From positions 4,969 through 65,335 of the forward strand of contig MTSL01000010.1 of assembly GCA_002794465.1 (NCBI GenBank): a stretch of 60,367 nucleotides of DNA. Direction: 5' to 3'. Made by a program: the position numbers and the translations under genes. This DNA is from Paramicrosporidium saccamoebae (taxonomy: Eukaryota > Rozellomycota). Positions 9,640 to 19,669 of the stretch are shown here, one piece after another. Under the pieces are notes generated by a model. It ran no database searches. It saw only the letters and a list, made by a program, of their open reading frames with translations, and was not told where the DNA came from. How positions within the stretch are numbered: the stretch's first letter is position 1; every line of letters starts with the position of its first letter.

Positions 9640-12600
9640 ATGATAATCGCCAATAGGCAAACGAGCATATTGACAAAAGTCGGCTCGTCCATGCTACTCT
9701 TTGTACTACTGAGTCTACTATGCGTGCATGTAGCAGCGGGTTCAATAAGAGAGTTCATGACAGTGAATTCAGATCTCTTACGTGACATGCACCCCATCAT
9801 CCAAGGGTACAAACTGCATCCTCGGAGCGTCGAATGGTCCTCATGGGACGTTCTATTATCTACACTAAAGCCAGAGTGGCATGGAATGTGGTCAGTCTCT
9901 GAAAAAGTCTTAAACTACGACCCCGCCCACGCCCTGTCTACCGAGGCGGACGCTGTTGAGCTTGCCATCAAATTAATGGCCCCATTGCCGGGTTTGGCAA
10001 GGCCAAATTTATTGATCACCGCAGACGATGAGGACTTTATAAAAAGCACATTGAGGGCCAAGTGGAGAAGATATGATCCCATAAATTCTTCAGTCAAGGA
10101 CTTGAAGACAGCAGTGTCGTTACCAAGTGCGGATCACAAGACCCTTGATCTTTTTATCCACACGTTCAGACACGTCTTGCCCGACACGACCTTTTTGCGG
10201 GGCTCCAAGTTTGTAAGGACCGCCTATTCACCCAATGTGCCTTTTCTCCTACCAATAGCCCAGGCTGGCCGTGGAGGGCCAAGTGACTGGCTTGAAAATT
10301 TGCTGGCAAATGACACTGAATCAGCGGCCGCGTGGAGAATTCTCCCGGCATTAGCAGATTTCGTTGACGTTTGTAATGTGTGTAGCACTGTCACAGAAGC
10401 AAACAAAGTATATGCATGCCTGAAAGCGTGTCCAAGGTCTAGCAAGGCTTCAGAGTGGAGAGCGGATTCAATCCGTAACACTCTTAAAGTGTCCAGTTGG
10501 TATCACACCCCACGCAGAGACGTTGCCGAGATGGTGGAAAGGGCCAAAGATCGGGCTATTAGGACAGTTCTATGGTCCCTGGATGTCTCTGGTACGGCCT
10601 CGCCCATATTTCTAGCCTATGCTCTTGGAGATTCAAGCGAAACTGTGTTACAGTCCCATGATAGGGCGCAGATATGGATGGCAGAGTCTCCAAGCCCGTT
10701 TTGGAAACAAGCGGTTGCTTTAATGCACGCTAACCAAGCTCTTCCGGAAATCTGCGATGAGACTCTGGGCGCGGCTTATATTCCCAAGCTATTGGAACTG
10801 GGCTATCTTACACTGCCATTTGAAGTGCACCACTCGATTTATCCATGGAACATTAACAAAATGCTATATAAAATTTACAAAGATCTCAAGAGTCCCGACC
10901 CGAGCTTGATGGATATGCTCTCATTTTTTGAAAAGTTTGAGCCTAGCCCTCTAAAAACAAAGTGGCTGTTCGAAGTAATCAGGAATCCCTCGTCAACACG
11001 CTCAGAAAAAATCACCGCTTGGACAAGGGTTATCAAGCCACCGTTCGTAAACTTTATTCCCGGAGAATATTCAGCATACACTCTCCATGGACCGATGAAG
11101 GACAGCTGCCAGTTGTCTCGTGTCGTCTCAAAGCCTGAATTTGCCGAGATTTATAGCACTGTTAGTGATCACGTATTTTGGAAGCCAATAATAGTTAGCA
11201 CTGTAGCGTGCTGGATCGCCCAGAAAGCCAAAAAATCAAGCGCAGTTGACACGCTTGACCAGTGGAATGAACACATGGAAAGGCTTCTCGATGGAGAGAT
11301 CCTGGAATCAGTGCAGGTCAGTGCCCCAAAATCTACTCCTATAGCACCGCCGGTCAATCAATTTAAGCGAGAGCTGTCGCGAGTCTCGCGCCGTCTTACA
11401 CCAGAAAATACAGAGGTGCTAGAGGCGTTAAGATTTCCTGGTCTAAAAGATTTATGGCCTAGCACCCTTCCTGCCCAGGTTTCTTGGCCCAGGTATCGGG
11501 AACTGTTGGAACACATTGACAAATTCAGGGCCGGATGGGGTGTGCCCAATTTATTACATCATTTACGAACGCACGTGGTAGACTACATTAACAAGGGACA
11601 GCTAAGAGATTCATGGAAGATGGGATTCAAACGAGTGCGCAATATTCACGAGCTGGACACTCTTTTGGAAAAGGTCAATGATGAATTTTTAGACACGGCA
11701 GTCTCTCTTCCCTGGAGCTCCCCAGGATGGACACGACTCGCTGTAATGTCCAACACTTGGAATTCGGACCATCTTGTTCGTAGAAAGTTGTGTGAAATTC
11801 TTGCTGACCATTTGGTCACGTCGGCAAGGGAGGAGAACCATTCGCAGGGCATTGCGTTTCTACTGCTGGACAGCTTTACAAAATACTCTTCTTACAATAG
11901 GCGGTTTATGAGGCTTGTTGGAGTGTATCTCAACTCCCTTATTGATCCTAAAATCGAAAGCCCTCGCACAATCCTTAGGGACTTGATCTTAGACAGATTT
12001 CTGGAACGAAGCCTTGATGATAATTCAGAGGGCTTGGCCCTTCACACCAAACTGGGAAAGCTGCTGCTAATCAAGGAATCAGCCAGGGCTAAGGAAAACT
12101 TTAACTGGGCACTCCGGTTAATTACTGACTTTGCTACAAATCGGCTGTCTACTACAAAAAATGACTGGGATGTTGCCTTTGAGGTCGTAAACAGTGCATC
12201 CTTTGTAAAAACTCAACAACAGAGATTGGGCGCGGCTTTGCTAAAGAATACAAACCAAGATGAGTGGAAATTGCTCATGGAATTCTTCCCATGGAATCAA
12301 TTCCGGCAGCACATTGACCCGCTAGTCCATCTTGGGGACTTGCAGGCCTCTAGAAACGCGCTCTGCGAGCTTATGAGTCCCATACCGGACGTAGCAAGCA
12401 ATGGTGATCCAATATGTATTCTGGAGACAGTTCCAGATGCTACACTCAAATTCCAGTGGCTCGATCAGCATTCGCATTTCCCGGGCTGCCAACAATGGTT
12501 TGTCAGTTTTGTGGCAAATCTCCGTACTAGTTGCATTCCAGAGGGTGCCGACACGAATCCATTGGATGCCCTCGAAGAGTTACTTGACTACAGTATTAAA

Positions 12601-13980
12601 AATCAAAGCATTGCAGCCGCCAGTCTGGTGTCAGTCGAGGATAATTTCACTCAAGGACTCGATCGATCATTGAGTCTCATCAGCAAGGCCATCAGCGATC
12701 CAAATTCTTCCAAAGTAGAAAAATTTCCCTTGAAGCTCGACGCAATTATGCCCAAACTCACTGGGCAGGATGCCATTGACAGGTCCCGAGATACACTGTC
12801 CTTGATAGTTACCCACACTATTGCGAAAGCACCCGGTCTATTTGAAAAGGAGCAAAGGGACAATTTCTTCAAAATTGCCGAAAAACTAGTACTCATAATG
12901 GGCCAAGAAAGATATGTCCGTGCGGTGAAGCTGTTAGCAGACATTTCCCCAGATGTCTTTAGTAATTCAATGGAAAAGGCAGAGACGATTACAAGAATAT
13001 TCAAATTTGCCATGACCAACGAAGAGTCAAAAGTTAAAGCTGGTGATGCTGAGACACACGTGCTTGGCTATGACTTGCCAGAGGAACGACAGCCAATTTG
13101 TGACTCGGACACTTTTGAACAGTTTAGAGCCCGAGATCCCAATCACATTCAATTTACTCCCATGTGCCCAGCTCGGCGTGACTTGATGAGTATTCCCAAG
13201 GCCGTCCCAGCCATCGGCGACGAGCTCAGTGTAAATCTCATCCTGGAAGAGCCCGTGCTATGGCTGGGATCGCTTTCAAATGCCCAACTACAGAGTATTG
13301 GCAATAATGACAACAATCTCTGTACGGTATTGGAATCGGAGAAGCACATGAAGCAATTCCACTTTATGAGCGCTCTTCCCCAATTCAAACCTAAATGCAT
13401 CCAGAGTGCCAAAGCAAACTGGATTTGGGCCCTGATTCCTAACCAAGATGACATAGTTCACGACGAGCCTTATGAAATTGCAAGACAGCTGACTGCCAGC
13501 AACTTTGAAGGCTTAGACCCCAGATTTCTTGAGCTTGCAAACTTGGAGAAGGAGTTTTGGGAAGTGGTCACGAACAAGGAGATTTCCGATGACCACCCGT
13601 GCAAGACTATCCCTGAAAACATCAAATCCAAGTTTTGGGAAGGTGCCTCTGTTGACTGCCTAACAACTCCTCGCTCAGATGACGCCACGCTCATCTCTCT
13701 GGCCTCTACACGGCAACTTTCTATGATTGGAGAAGACAAATGGGCAGACTTGGGTCCTAAAATCCTCTCGATCCAGCCAGATACTATTGCTGCAATGCAG
13801 TCTGCGCGATGGAGCTACATTTTGCCAGTGATTCACAGCTATAAGCAGAGCCATTCTAAGGAATACGCGCAATTTGCCCAAAAGGTATTAGAATGCCCAA
13901 GAGACAGGTTTATTAGAGCATTCAACGGCGAACACATGGGTCAACATAACAGTGAATACAAGGGCATGTACAACAATTAA
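9640..13980 (+). CDS. Giant secreted repeat protein, 1446 aa
   Basis: Single exon, no recognised family. The N-terminus is a signal peptide (SMLLFVLLSLLCVHVAAGS), starting either at ATG 9640 or at a nearby internal Met. No C-terminal anchor is visible, so the protein is probably exported or surface-attached through partners. Most of the length is a helical, tryptophan-rich sequence with few cysteines. The last 300 residues contain cysteine-framed units (LCTVLES..KPKC, PCKTIPE..DC) that look like those of the 772-aa protein at 3864-6182. A 14-nt stretch (TGCAAGACTATCCC) is identical between the two genes at one such unit. I infer a shared repeat family; an extracellular or surface role is likely, but the molecular function is unknown. 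Confidence 0.88.
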   Translation: MIIANRQTSILTKVGSSMLLFVLLSLLCVHVAAGSIREFMTVNSDLLRDMHPIIQGYKLHPRSVEWSSWDVLLSTLKPEWHGMWSVSEKVLNYDPAHALSTEADAVELAIKLMAPLPGLARPNLLITADDEDFIKSTLRAKWRRYDPINSSVKDLKTAVSLPSADHKTLDLFIHTFRHVLPDTTFLRGSKFVRTAYSPNVPFLLPIAQAGRGGPSDWLENLLANDTESAAAWRILPALADFVDVCNVCSTVTEANKVYACLKACPRSSKASEWRADSIRNTLKVSSWYHTPRRDVAEMVERAKDRAIRTVLWSLDVSGTASPIFLAYALGDSSETVLQSHDRAQIWMAESPSPFWKQAVALMHANQALPEICDETLGAAYIPKLLELGYLTLPFEVHHSIYPWNINKMLYKIYKDLKSPDPSLMDMLSFFEKFEPSPLKTKWLFEVIRNPSSTRSEKITAWTRVIKPPFVNFIPGEYSAYTLHGPMKDSCQLSRVVSKPEFAEIYSTVSDHVFWKPIIVSTVACWIAQKAKKSSAVDTLDQWNEHMERLLDGEILESVQVSAPKSTPIAPPVNQFKRELSRVSRRLTPENTEVLEALRFPGLKDLWPSTLPAQVSWPRYRELLEHIDKFRAGWGVPNLLHHLRTHVVDYINKGQLRDSWKMGFKRVRNIHELDTLLEKVNDEFLDTAVSLPWSSPGWTRLAVMSNTWNSDHLVRRKLCEILADHLVTSAREENHSQGIAFLLLDSFTKYSSYNRRFMRLVGVYLNSLIDPKIESPRTILRDLILDRFLERSLDDNSEGLALHTKLGKLLLIKESARAKENFNWALRLITDFATNRLSTTKNDWDVAFEVVNSASFVKTQQQRLGAALLKNTNQDEWKLLMEFFPWNQFRQHIDPLVHLGDLQASRNALCELMSPIPDVASNGDPICILETVPDATLKFQWLDQHSHFPGCQQWFVSFVANLRTSCIPEGADTNPLDALEELLDYSIKNQSIAAASLVSVEDNFTQGLDRSLSLISKAISDPNSSKVEKFPLKLDAIMPKLTGQDAIDRSRDTLSLIVTHTIAKAPGLFEKEQRDNFFKIAEKLVLIMGQERYVRAVKLLADISPDVFSNSMEKAETITRIFKFAMTNEESKVKAGDAETHVLGYDLPEERQPICDSDTFEQFRARDPNHIQFTPMCPARRDLMSIPKAVPAIGDELSVNLILEEPVLWLGSLSNAQLQSIGNNDNNLCTVLESEKHMKQFHFMSALPQFKPKCIQSAKANWIWALIPNQDDIVHDEPYEIARQLTASNFEGLDPRFLELANLEKEFWEVVTNKEISDDHPCKTIPENIKSKFWEGASVDCLTTPRSDDATLISLASTRQLSMIGEDKWADLGPKILSIQPDTIAAMQSARWSYILPVIHSYKQSHSKEYAQFAQKVLECPRDRFIRAFNGEHMGQHNSEYKGMYNN

Positions 13981-14184
13981 ACCAGTGATAAATACAACAG
14001 TTAATACGATGGTGAATAAAAACCAACATATAACGAGCACCAAACTGAGGTTTACAGTATAAAGCGACTGGGATTGGTTATAAAGGCCCAGTTATCCCTT
14101 ATATAGTATTACTATTACTCATACATACTCTTTTCCACCCACATAACATATACCCTCCCCCTCCACACAGGGGTATACGCGTTC

Positions 14185-14970
14185 ATGTCAGATTCACCCC
14201 ACTCTACTGACCACGGCGGCCCGAGCCATATCCAGACTTCATCTGGACAGGATAGTGTGGCCCAGAAACCCTCACTTATGGGGGACAGCAACAATCAGAG
14301 TATCACTCTGTATGTCAGCGGCCTTGCTCGCTCCATGCGGGAAGACGACCTCCGCTCTCTCTTTGAACCTTATGGAGAACTGACCCGTGTCAAGGTCGTA
14401 AATGATCCCCATACGGGCGACAACCGAGGATTCGGCTTCGTTGGCTATCTCGAGGATTCTTGCGCGCAGGCCGCCATCGATGCTCTTGACAAGAAGGACC
14501 ATTTGGGGAGGAATCTTGCGGTTGAGCGTGCCCGTCGAGACCGTCCTCGCTCTCCCACTCCGGGTCAGTACCATGGTCCGACTCGTGACCGCGGACACGA
14601 GCGTCGTCCCCGCAGAGACGACCGTCGGCGACGCTACTCCTCTCGCTCTCGTTCGCGCTCCCGTAGTCGTTCATATAGTCGCGATGAACGTCGTTCTCGT
14701 CACTATGGACGGGACCGTTCCGACCGCTACGAACCATCCAGGGACTCGTATGGCTATGGAGACCGTGACTATCGTCCATATCCCTCTCGTCCCTCTGCGC
14801 CCCCCACATACTATCCGCCACCCCGTGAGAACATGTATCAAGCGCCTCCCGGCGCCCGCTATGATGCCTACACTGTGCCTCCAATGTACATGCCTCCCAC
14901 TGACTATGAGAGACGCTATCCGCCTCCCATGGGTGCCGTCCCTCCTAGACCAAGATCTCCATACAATTAG
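14185..14970 (+). CDS. Tra2-like SR RNA-binding protein
   Basis: 261 aa. One canonical RRM lies at about residues 33-110, with RNP2 as LYVSGL and RNP1 as RGFGFVGY. An RS/RD-rich segment follows (SRSRSRSRSRSYSRDERRS) and then a Pro/Tyr-rich tail. A single RRM followed by RS dipeptides matches transformer-2 and related splicing regulators, which act in the nucleus on exon recognition. Single exon. The start is the first ATG after a pyrimidine-rich leader (CCTCCCCCTCC). The S. pombe or animal counterpart cannot be fixed by eye, so no symbol is given. Confidence 0.88.
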   Translation: MSDSPHSTDHGGPSHIQTSSGQDSVAQKPSLMGDSNNQSITLYVSGLARSMREDDLRSLFEPYGELTRVKVVNDPHTGDNRGFGFVGYLEDSCAQAAIDALDKKDHLGRNLAVERARRDRPRSPTPGQYHGPTRDRGHERRPRRDDRRRRYSSRSRSRSRSRSYSRDERRSRHYGRDRSDRYEPSRDSYGYGDRDYRPYPSRPSAPPTYYPPPRENMYQAPPGARYDAYTVPPMYMPPTDYERRYPPPMGAVPPRPRSPYN

Positions 14971-15052
14971 TCATCCAAACACTGCAATTCACTAAAGGGT
15001 ATCCGATATATTTTACACATAAGGTAAAGTAAAAAAATCAATTGTCAAATTC

Positions 15053-16219
15053 ATGAATTCTGGCAACAGTATTCGGTTACTAAGAAGCTGTAGTGGTCGT
15101 TGCATCATTGTAATGGTTGTAGTTGCATCAGAGACTGGCCAGGCAGTAAAGACTGAGGTGAGCTTTAAAAAGGCGGCGGACAAAATGCCCACTCCCCAGC
15201 CCCTCCTGACCCGCCAAACATTGCCGCATATCAAAGTCCCCTTTCTTCCATCTGAAAGCAAAACTCCTGGTGTCAACCAAGTGTATCAAATTAATCCGAC
15301 CCTGAGTTCATTACTTGGGACCCATTCCGCTCCTACACATCTCCTGCAGACCGTAAGGCTCCACTTTGCATTGCAACAATATATTTAGTTTACCACTCTG
15401 AATCAAAATGCTCTACTTTGGCGGAGCTCTTCCAAGAAACTGGCTCACGAGTTACGGTCTGCCTCTAGCCGGTGTCTTATAGATGGGCCCGTTGGGTCGG
15501 GAAAAAGTTCCACCGTTCTGCAGCTGTTGGATTATTTTCGCAGTCTAAATCCTAATGACACTTTTATATTTCTTCCCCGAATGTCGCGCTGGATTGCAGG
15601 ATATTATCCATATTATCTTCACAACCAAACTCAGGAATACGACCAGCCTGAGCTTGCACTAGAAGTTTTAAAATATGCCTCCAAACTGAATCCAGGACTC
15701 GAATTAGAGGGTGCCTTGGCAGAGTGCTCCAAAGATCCAAAGTGTGCGCGACTGCACCTTGCTGAGCTTTTCAAAAGGCTGGACAATAGCGAATCACGTG
15801 TATTTATTTTTACTGACGAGGTTAATGCCCTTTATTCGCCACTGGCATACAGGGATGTGGATAGTAAGCCGCTGCAGATGGAGAGGATGCCGGTTCTGAA
15901 AATGTTAAAAGAGCTGATCCAGAATCCACGCCACAAACTGGTTGCGGCCTTGTGCAATGATAACCCGCAACTTTCCCTATTTGATCTCAGGTCTGAGCTA
16001 AAGGCCTCGTCAGTTGAAACTTTAGAGTACTTTAATGATCACGAAGTTTATTCAGTGTTGAAATATTATCAGTCCCTCGGGCATGTGTCAAATGAACCGT
16101 TCGATAGCCGATTTGCCAGAAAGATTCGTTTTGTTTCTGGTGGCTGTGGCAGTAAGATTCTCCCTGCAGTTTACTACAACTCGGTCTACCAAAAAGATTC
16201 TGCCCGCCGTCCACAGTGA
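15053..16219 (+). CDS. DAP3: Mitochondrial ribosomal protein mS29 (DAP3)
   Basis: GTP-binding protein of the mitochondrial small ribosomal subunit. Two exons, 15053..15352 and 15389..16219, flank a 36-nt intron whose terminal TAG would otherwise read as a stop; splicing gives HLLQT-FTTLNQN and 376 aa. A P-loop GPVGSGKSS sits near residue 135, followed by LPRMSRW (compare the LHIPD.. strand of DAP3). The Walker B-like strand is VFIFTDEVNAL. The N-terminus is basic and suits a mitochondrial presequence, though a second short intron there cannot be excluded. With bL21m and FMT1 it shows that mitochondrial translation is retained. Confidence 0.87.
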
Positions 16220-16226
16220 CGTTATA

Positions 16227-16470
16227 CTAATCAATAAACTATCCACCTCTAGCTCCATGGCACTTTAATAATCAATAAACTATCCATCTCTAGCTCCATG
16301 GCACTTTAATAATCAATAAACTATCCGCCTTTAGCTCCATGACACTTAATAATCAACAAATCATCCGCCTTTAGCTCCAGGACACTTAATAATCAATAAA
16401 TTATCCGCCTTTAGCTTCCATGGTACTTTAATAATTAATAAACTATCCATTCTCGGGCTTTATGACACCA
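16227..16470. repeat. ~41-bp tandem repeat carrying AATAAA signals
   Basis: Six copies of a 39-43-bp unit (TAATCAATAAACTATCC...TTTAGCTCCATGGCACTTTA) start right after the mS29 stop. Four of the six copies contain an exact AATAAA; the other two have a variant (AACAAA in copy four). The array therefore repeats the usual poly(A) signal. It also occupies the 3' side of the convergent homeodomain-like gene. Confidence 0.9.
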
Positions 16471-16546
16471 AAAAGATATTAATAGTGCATTTGTGATTTT
16501 ATAAAACAGTACATGCCTTAAATGATACAAAACGATCTAGTCACTG

Positions 16547-17296
16547 TCACCCATCCAATTCTGCAGGCTTATATCGCGCGAGGAACGACAGTATCTTTTG
16601 CTTAGTAAATAGCTTGGCTTCCACATTATTTGTAATTTCCAATCGGGCGTCGTTGATTATCACGGAAAGATCACACTCATCCCTCTCAACCAGATCTATC
16701 AATTCCCGGATGCTATCAGTGTCTTTCAGTGATTGGGAAAAATGTCTCTTGACCGAGGAGGCAATCCTTCCGCCCATCTCTTCGCGCCGTTTCCGAAACC
16801 ATTTCCGAACTTGAGATAGGATGCTCTTGCGGTCCAGCCGTAGGTAAATGTTATTTAGTTGCTGAGCGACTCTGTTAAAGGATATCACAGTGGGCTCGGG
16901 TGTCGCTTCCAGGACGGGCAAACAGAACCTGTCCAGGTGCCCACGGCTAATCTCCCGCTGATTCAACTCAACACCAAGATCATCTTGCGTGCTGCGCTCT
17001 CTACTTAATGTTGTTACAGCCTCTTCCAGTCTGGTAAGCCTCAAGTGAACGCTAGCAAGTTCAGCTTGCACATAGGCATGATGATTATCTATCAAAACTT
17101 CACGGCTAGCAGCCTCAGAATAATCGTCGTGGTCGTGTTTTCCTAGTACAGTACCAACGCTGTGCGATACTTTGGGAATATCGTCTGGCCCAAGAAATTC
17201 TGACAGATTTATAGACCCAAAGTCGACTCCCGTGAGGTCCTTCGTCCATAACCCCATTGGGAATGGCTCTCTGTTGTCGTCACCATTGTGAGCCAT
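16547..17296 (-). CDS. Homeodomain-like basic-helix protein A
   Basis: 249 aa, paralogous to the next gene. Shared features are an N-terminal leucine-rich heptad-like segment (VHLRLTRLEEAVTTL), a conserved PEPT, and then RLDRKSILSQVRKWFRKRR followed by EEMGGRI at about residues 160-190. Q-V-x-K-W-F-x-x-R-R resembles homeodomain helix 3 (QVxxWFxNRR), but the DNA-contacting Asn is Lys and the spacing to helix 2 is about eight residues short. This is therefore a diverged homeodomain or a look-alike. A nuclear DNA-binding role, possibly as a dimer with the paralogue, is inferred. The start is the first ATG (17296). Confidence 0.75.
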   Translation of the reverse strand: MAHNGDDNREPFPMGLWTKDLTGVDFGSINLSEFLGPDDIPKVSHSVGTVLGKHDHDDYSEAASREVLIDNHHAYVQAELASVHLRLTRLEEAVTTLSRERSTQDDLGVELNQREISRGHLDRFCLPVLEATPEPTVISFNRVAQQLNNIYLRLDRKSILSQVRKWFRKRREEMGGRIASSVKRHFSQSLKDTDSIRELIDLVERDECDLSVIINDARLEITNNVEAKLFTKQKILSFLARYKPAELDG

Positions 17297-17442
17297 CACT
17301 CTATATGATTCCTCTCAGCTAAGCCTAGTTGTTGTGGATAAAGTGGATGCGCAACTGGGTGTGCAGTCCCGCGTTAAGATCGGCCAACCTGTTTTGCCCT
17401 GGGAAGACGGAAAAGTGCCCTAAATGCACCTCCAATGCGACT

Positions 17443-18084
17443 TTAATATGCCTTTTTATTGGCGGATAAATGCAGTTTAATCTTATCCCGACAGAACTGA
17501 ATCTTGGCACCGTGATTGGTAAAGTTAATCCCAGCCCCCTTTATGATATTATCACAAATAGTTTCAGAGTCGTCGAGTTCCTTCAGGAATGCTTGCTTCT
17601 GAGATTTGGCCTCTTCGCCATACAGCCTGCTAAATGCAGTAATAATCCTGCCGCCCACTCTCTCGCGCCGCTTCCTAAACCATTTCTTTACCTGAGACTG
17701 CATCCGACGACGGTCAAGATTTGGAAAGTCCCCATCTAACCGTTTCATAATGGCGTTTATCTGCATATTGGTAGGCTCAGGAGTCGTGTCAAAGACGGGC
17801 TGGCAGTTATCGTCTAGGTTCTGTGCCGAGAGCCCATCGAAGGATGGGCGCTGTTCAACTAGCCTTGCCACAGCTTCCTCAAGATTGGCCAATCTACAGT
17901 TAACGTGAGCTAAACACTCCATGACCTCGAGGTTACCACCAGTCTCTTGAGGTGCGATACTCTCAGTTGATCCGAGTCCAGCGAACGGATCGATCAGACC
18001 CAAGCTCACACCCTGCTCACCGAAGAGATTGTCTAAATTATCCTCGGTAATCCTCTGTGCTAGGTGACCATTCGACTTGGACAT
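17443..18084 (-). CDS. Homeodomain-like basic-helix protein B
   Basis: 213 aa, the tandem paralogue of the preceding gene, in the same orientation with 146 bp between them. It keeps the order of coiled-coil-like segment (HVNCRLANLEEAVARL), PEPT, then NLDRRRMQSQVKKWFRKRR plus ERVGGRI at about 115-145, and a helical C-terminus. N-terminal halves differ far more than the basic block, as expected for partner-specific proteins. The ATG at 18084 is the first in frame. Function is not recognised; see the finding on a possible mating-type-like pair. Confidence 0.75.
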   Translation of the reverse strand: MSKSNGHLAQRITEDNLDNLFGEQGVSLGLIDPFAGLGSTESIAPQETGGNLEVMECLAHVNCRLANLEEAVARLVEQRPSFDGLSAQNLDDNCQPVFDTTPEPTNMQINAIMKRLDGDFPNLDRRRMQSQVKKWFRKRRERVGGRIITAFSRLYGEEAKSQKQAFLKELDDSETICDNIIKGAGINFTNHGAKIQFCRDKIKLHLSANKKAY

Positions 18085-18247
18085 TACCGCACAGTACTGC
18101 ACAATACCACGCAGGCGACTATTAGGATTGCATGAAACTTTGGTACCTCATGTCTCTCGTGATTGGTCGCGGTCCTTCTTAATTGGGAAAATCACTTGGT
18201 CCCTTCATAATGAACGGCAGCAGCCAATTACTCTGTAGGTGACTGGA

Positions 18248-19669
18248 ATGCGGATTGGAGACAAGGACCGCTTGGAAAAGTCGCCACCGATGGGCATTCC
18301 CGGTAACCAAGCAAACGTCAAGTCCACTCTCGACAATGGCACCATTGTGGGCTCGTCACCTGGCTCTGCCAGTTTTTTTACGGGTGGCAGTCCTGGAAAG
18401 GACGGTGCAATTGAGCGTGTCATCTTAACTACGTACCCCACGCAAAGCGGCATTCGTCCGGTTCCGCTGAATTGGGGTGCTTCTAGTTCAGAGGAACGAG
18501 GACCTGTCTTGGCTAGCCGTTCCCAGACTGGACCGATAAACAATTTGAAGGAGCGCAATGCCATGGGAGCATATGGTGGGTCATACTCAGTCTATCACGC
18601 CTTGGCAGTCGGTTCAGGGGCTCTGCAGGCCACCCATCGTCCCGACTTCACTGACACTGAACCTCCCGTCAACATTGGACCCTATCCTCAATGGAGTGAG
18701 TCTGACATGAAAATTGTCTCAATGGACCCATGGGGACATATTCCACAGACTGTATTCAAAGATTACTTGGACCGTGGCTACGATCTTCGTCCCACCATTG
18801 CGGTTACAAAGGCCCATATGCGACTCCCAGAGCTGGCAGAGGGCACCTTAAAGCAAGACGGTGTTATTGTTCTTTCCGAGGATGGAGAGATTAACGTGAC
18901 AAAGGCTGCAGTGGAACCAGTCTGGTGGCTTCCTGGAATTGCCTCCCGGTTTGGAATTGACGAGACTAAATTGCGAAGGGCGCTGTTTGAGGACACTGGT
19001 GGAATGTATCCAGAGCTAATCACCCGACCCGACATGAAAGTTTTCTTGCCGCCCATCGGTGGACTGACCATTTACGTCTTTGGGCCTATGGAGTATTTGG
19101 CCGATCCCACCAAGAAGCTCACTGTCCGGGTGCACGATGAATGCAATGGATCCGATGTCTTTGGATCTGACATTTGCACATGCCGTCCGTATCTCATTTA
19201 CGGCATACAACGCTGTGTGGAGACGGCCCAAAAGGGAGGTGTCGGGCTTATTGTATACTTTCGAAAGGAAGGACGTGCACTGGGAGAAGTCACCAAATTC
19301 CTCGTCTACAATGCAAGAAAGAGACAAGCGGGCGGTGACCGCGCCAGCACCTATTTCCAACACACTGAAAACGTCGCTGGCGTCAAAGACATGCGCTTCC
19401 AATCATTGATGCCCGATGTGCTACACTGGCTGGGAGTCCAGAAGATTGACGAAATGATTTCCATGAGCAATATGAAATATGATGCCATTGTCGGAGCAGG
19501 TATTCCCATCTTGGAACGTGTCCCTATCCCTGATGAGATGGTACCACCAGACTCTCAAGTTGAAATGGTGGCTAAAGTGGCCAGCGGATATTTTACCCAG
19601 GGACATGTGCCCACTGAAGCAGAATTGAATGCCGTCAAAGGACGTACTTGGGACGATATCGCCCACTAA
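18248..19669 (+). CDS. URC1: GTP cyclohydrolase II-like protein Urc1
   Basis: 473 aa, matching the fungal Urc1 family of the uracil catabolism (URC) pathway, a GTP cyclohydrolase II relative. The C-x10-C-x-C zinc site is intact (C at about residues 299, 310 and 312: DECNGSDVFGSDICTCRPY), and RKEGRALGE takes the place of the RibA RQEGRGIGL loop. The long N-terminal extension (HRPDFTDTEPPVNIGPYP..) is characteristic of Urc1 rather than riboflavin RibA. Single exon. I use ATG 18248; an upstream ATG at 18210 runs into a stop within nine codons. CCAAT-type motifs at about 18161 and 18223 precede it. Confidence 0.9.
   Translation: MRIGDKDRLEKSPPMGIPGNQANVKSTLDNGTIVGSSPGSASFFTGGSPGKDGAIERVILTTYPTQSGIRPVPLNWGASSSEERGPVLASRSQTGPINNLKERNAMGAYGGSYSVYHALAVGSGALQATHRPDFTDTEPPVNIGPYPQWSESDMKIVSMDPWGHIPQTVFKDYLDRGYDLRPTIAVTKAHMRLPELAEGTLKQDGVIVLSEDGEINVTKAAVEPVWWLPGIASRFGIDETKLRRALFEDTGGMYPELITRPDMKVFLPPIGGLTIYVFGPMEYLADPTKKLTVRVHDECNGSDVFGSDICTCRPYLIYGIQRCVETAQKGGVGLIVYFRKEGRALGEVTKFLVYNARKRQAGGDRASTYFQHTENVAGVKDMRFQSLMPDVLHWLGVQKIDEMISMSNMKYDAIVGAGIPILERVPIPDEMVPPDSQVEMVAKVASGYFTQGHVPTEAELNAVKGRTWDDIAH

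Noticed and set aside
15353-15388. In-frame TAG suggesting a truncated mS29 or a separate small gene
   Set aside because: The TAG is the acceptor of a 36-nt intron; both flanks are in the same frame and give a continuous mS29 with its P-loop.
18210-18247. Upstream ATG at 18210 as a first exon of URC1
   Set aside because: It runs into a stop after about ten codons and the only possible intron would be about 24 nt with poor context; the simpler start is 18248.
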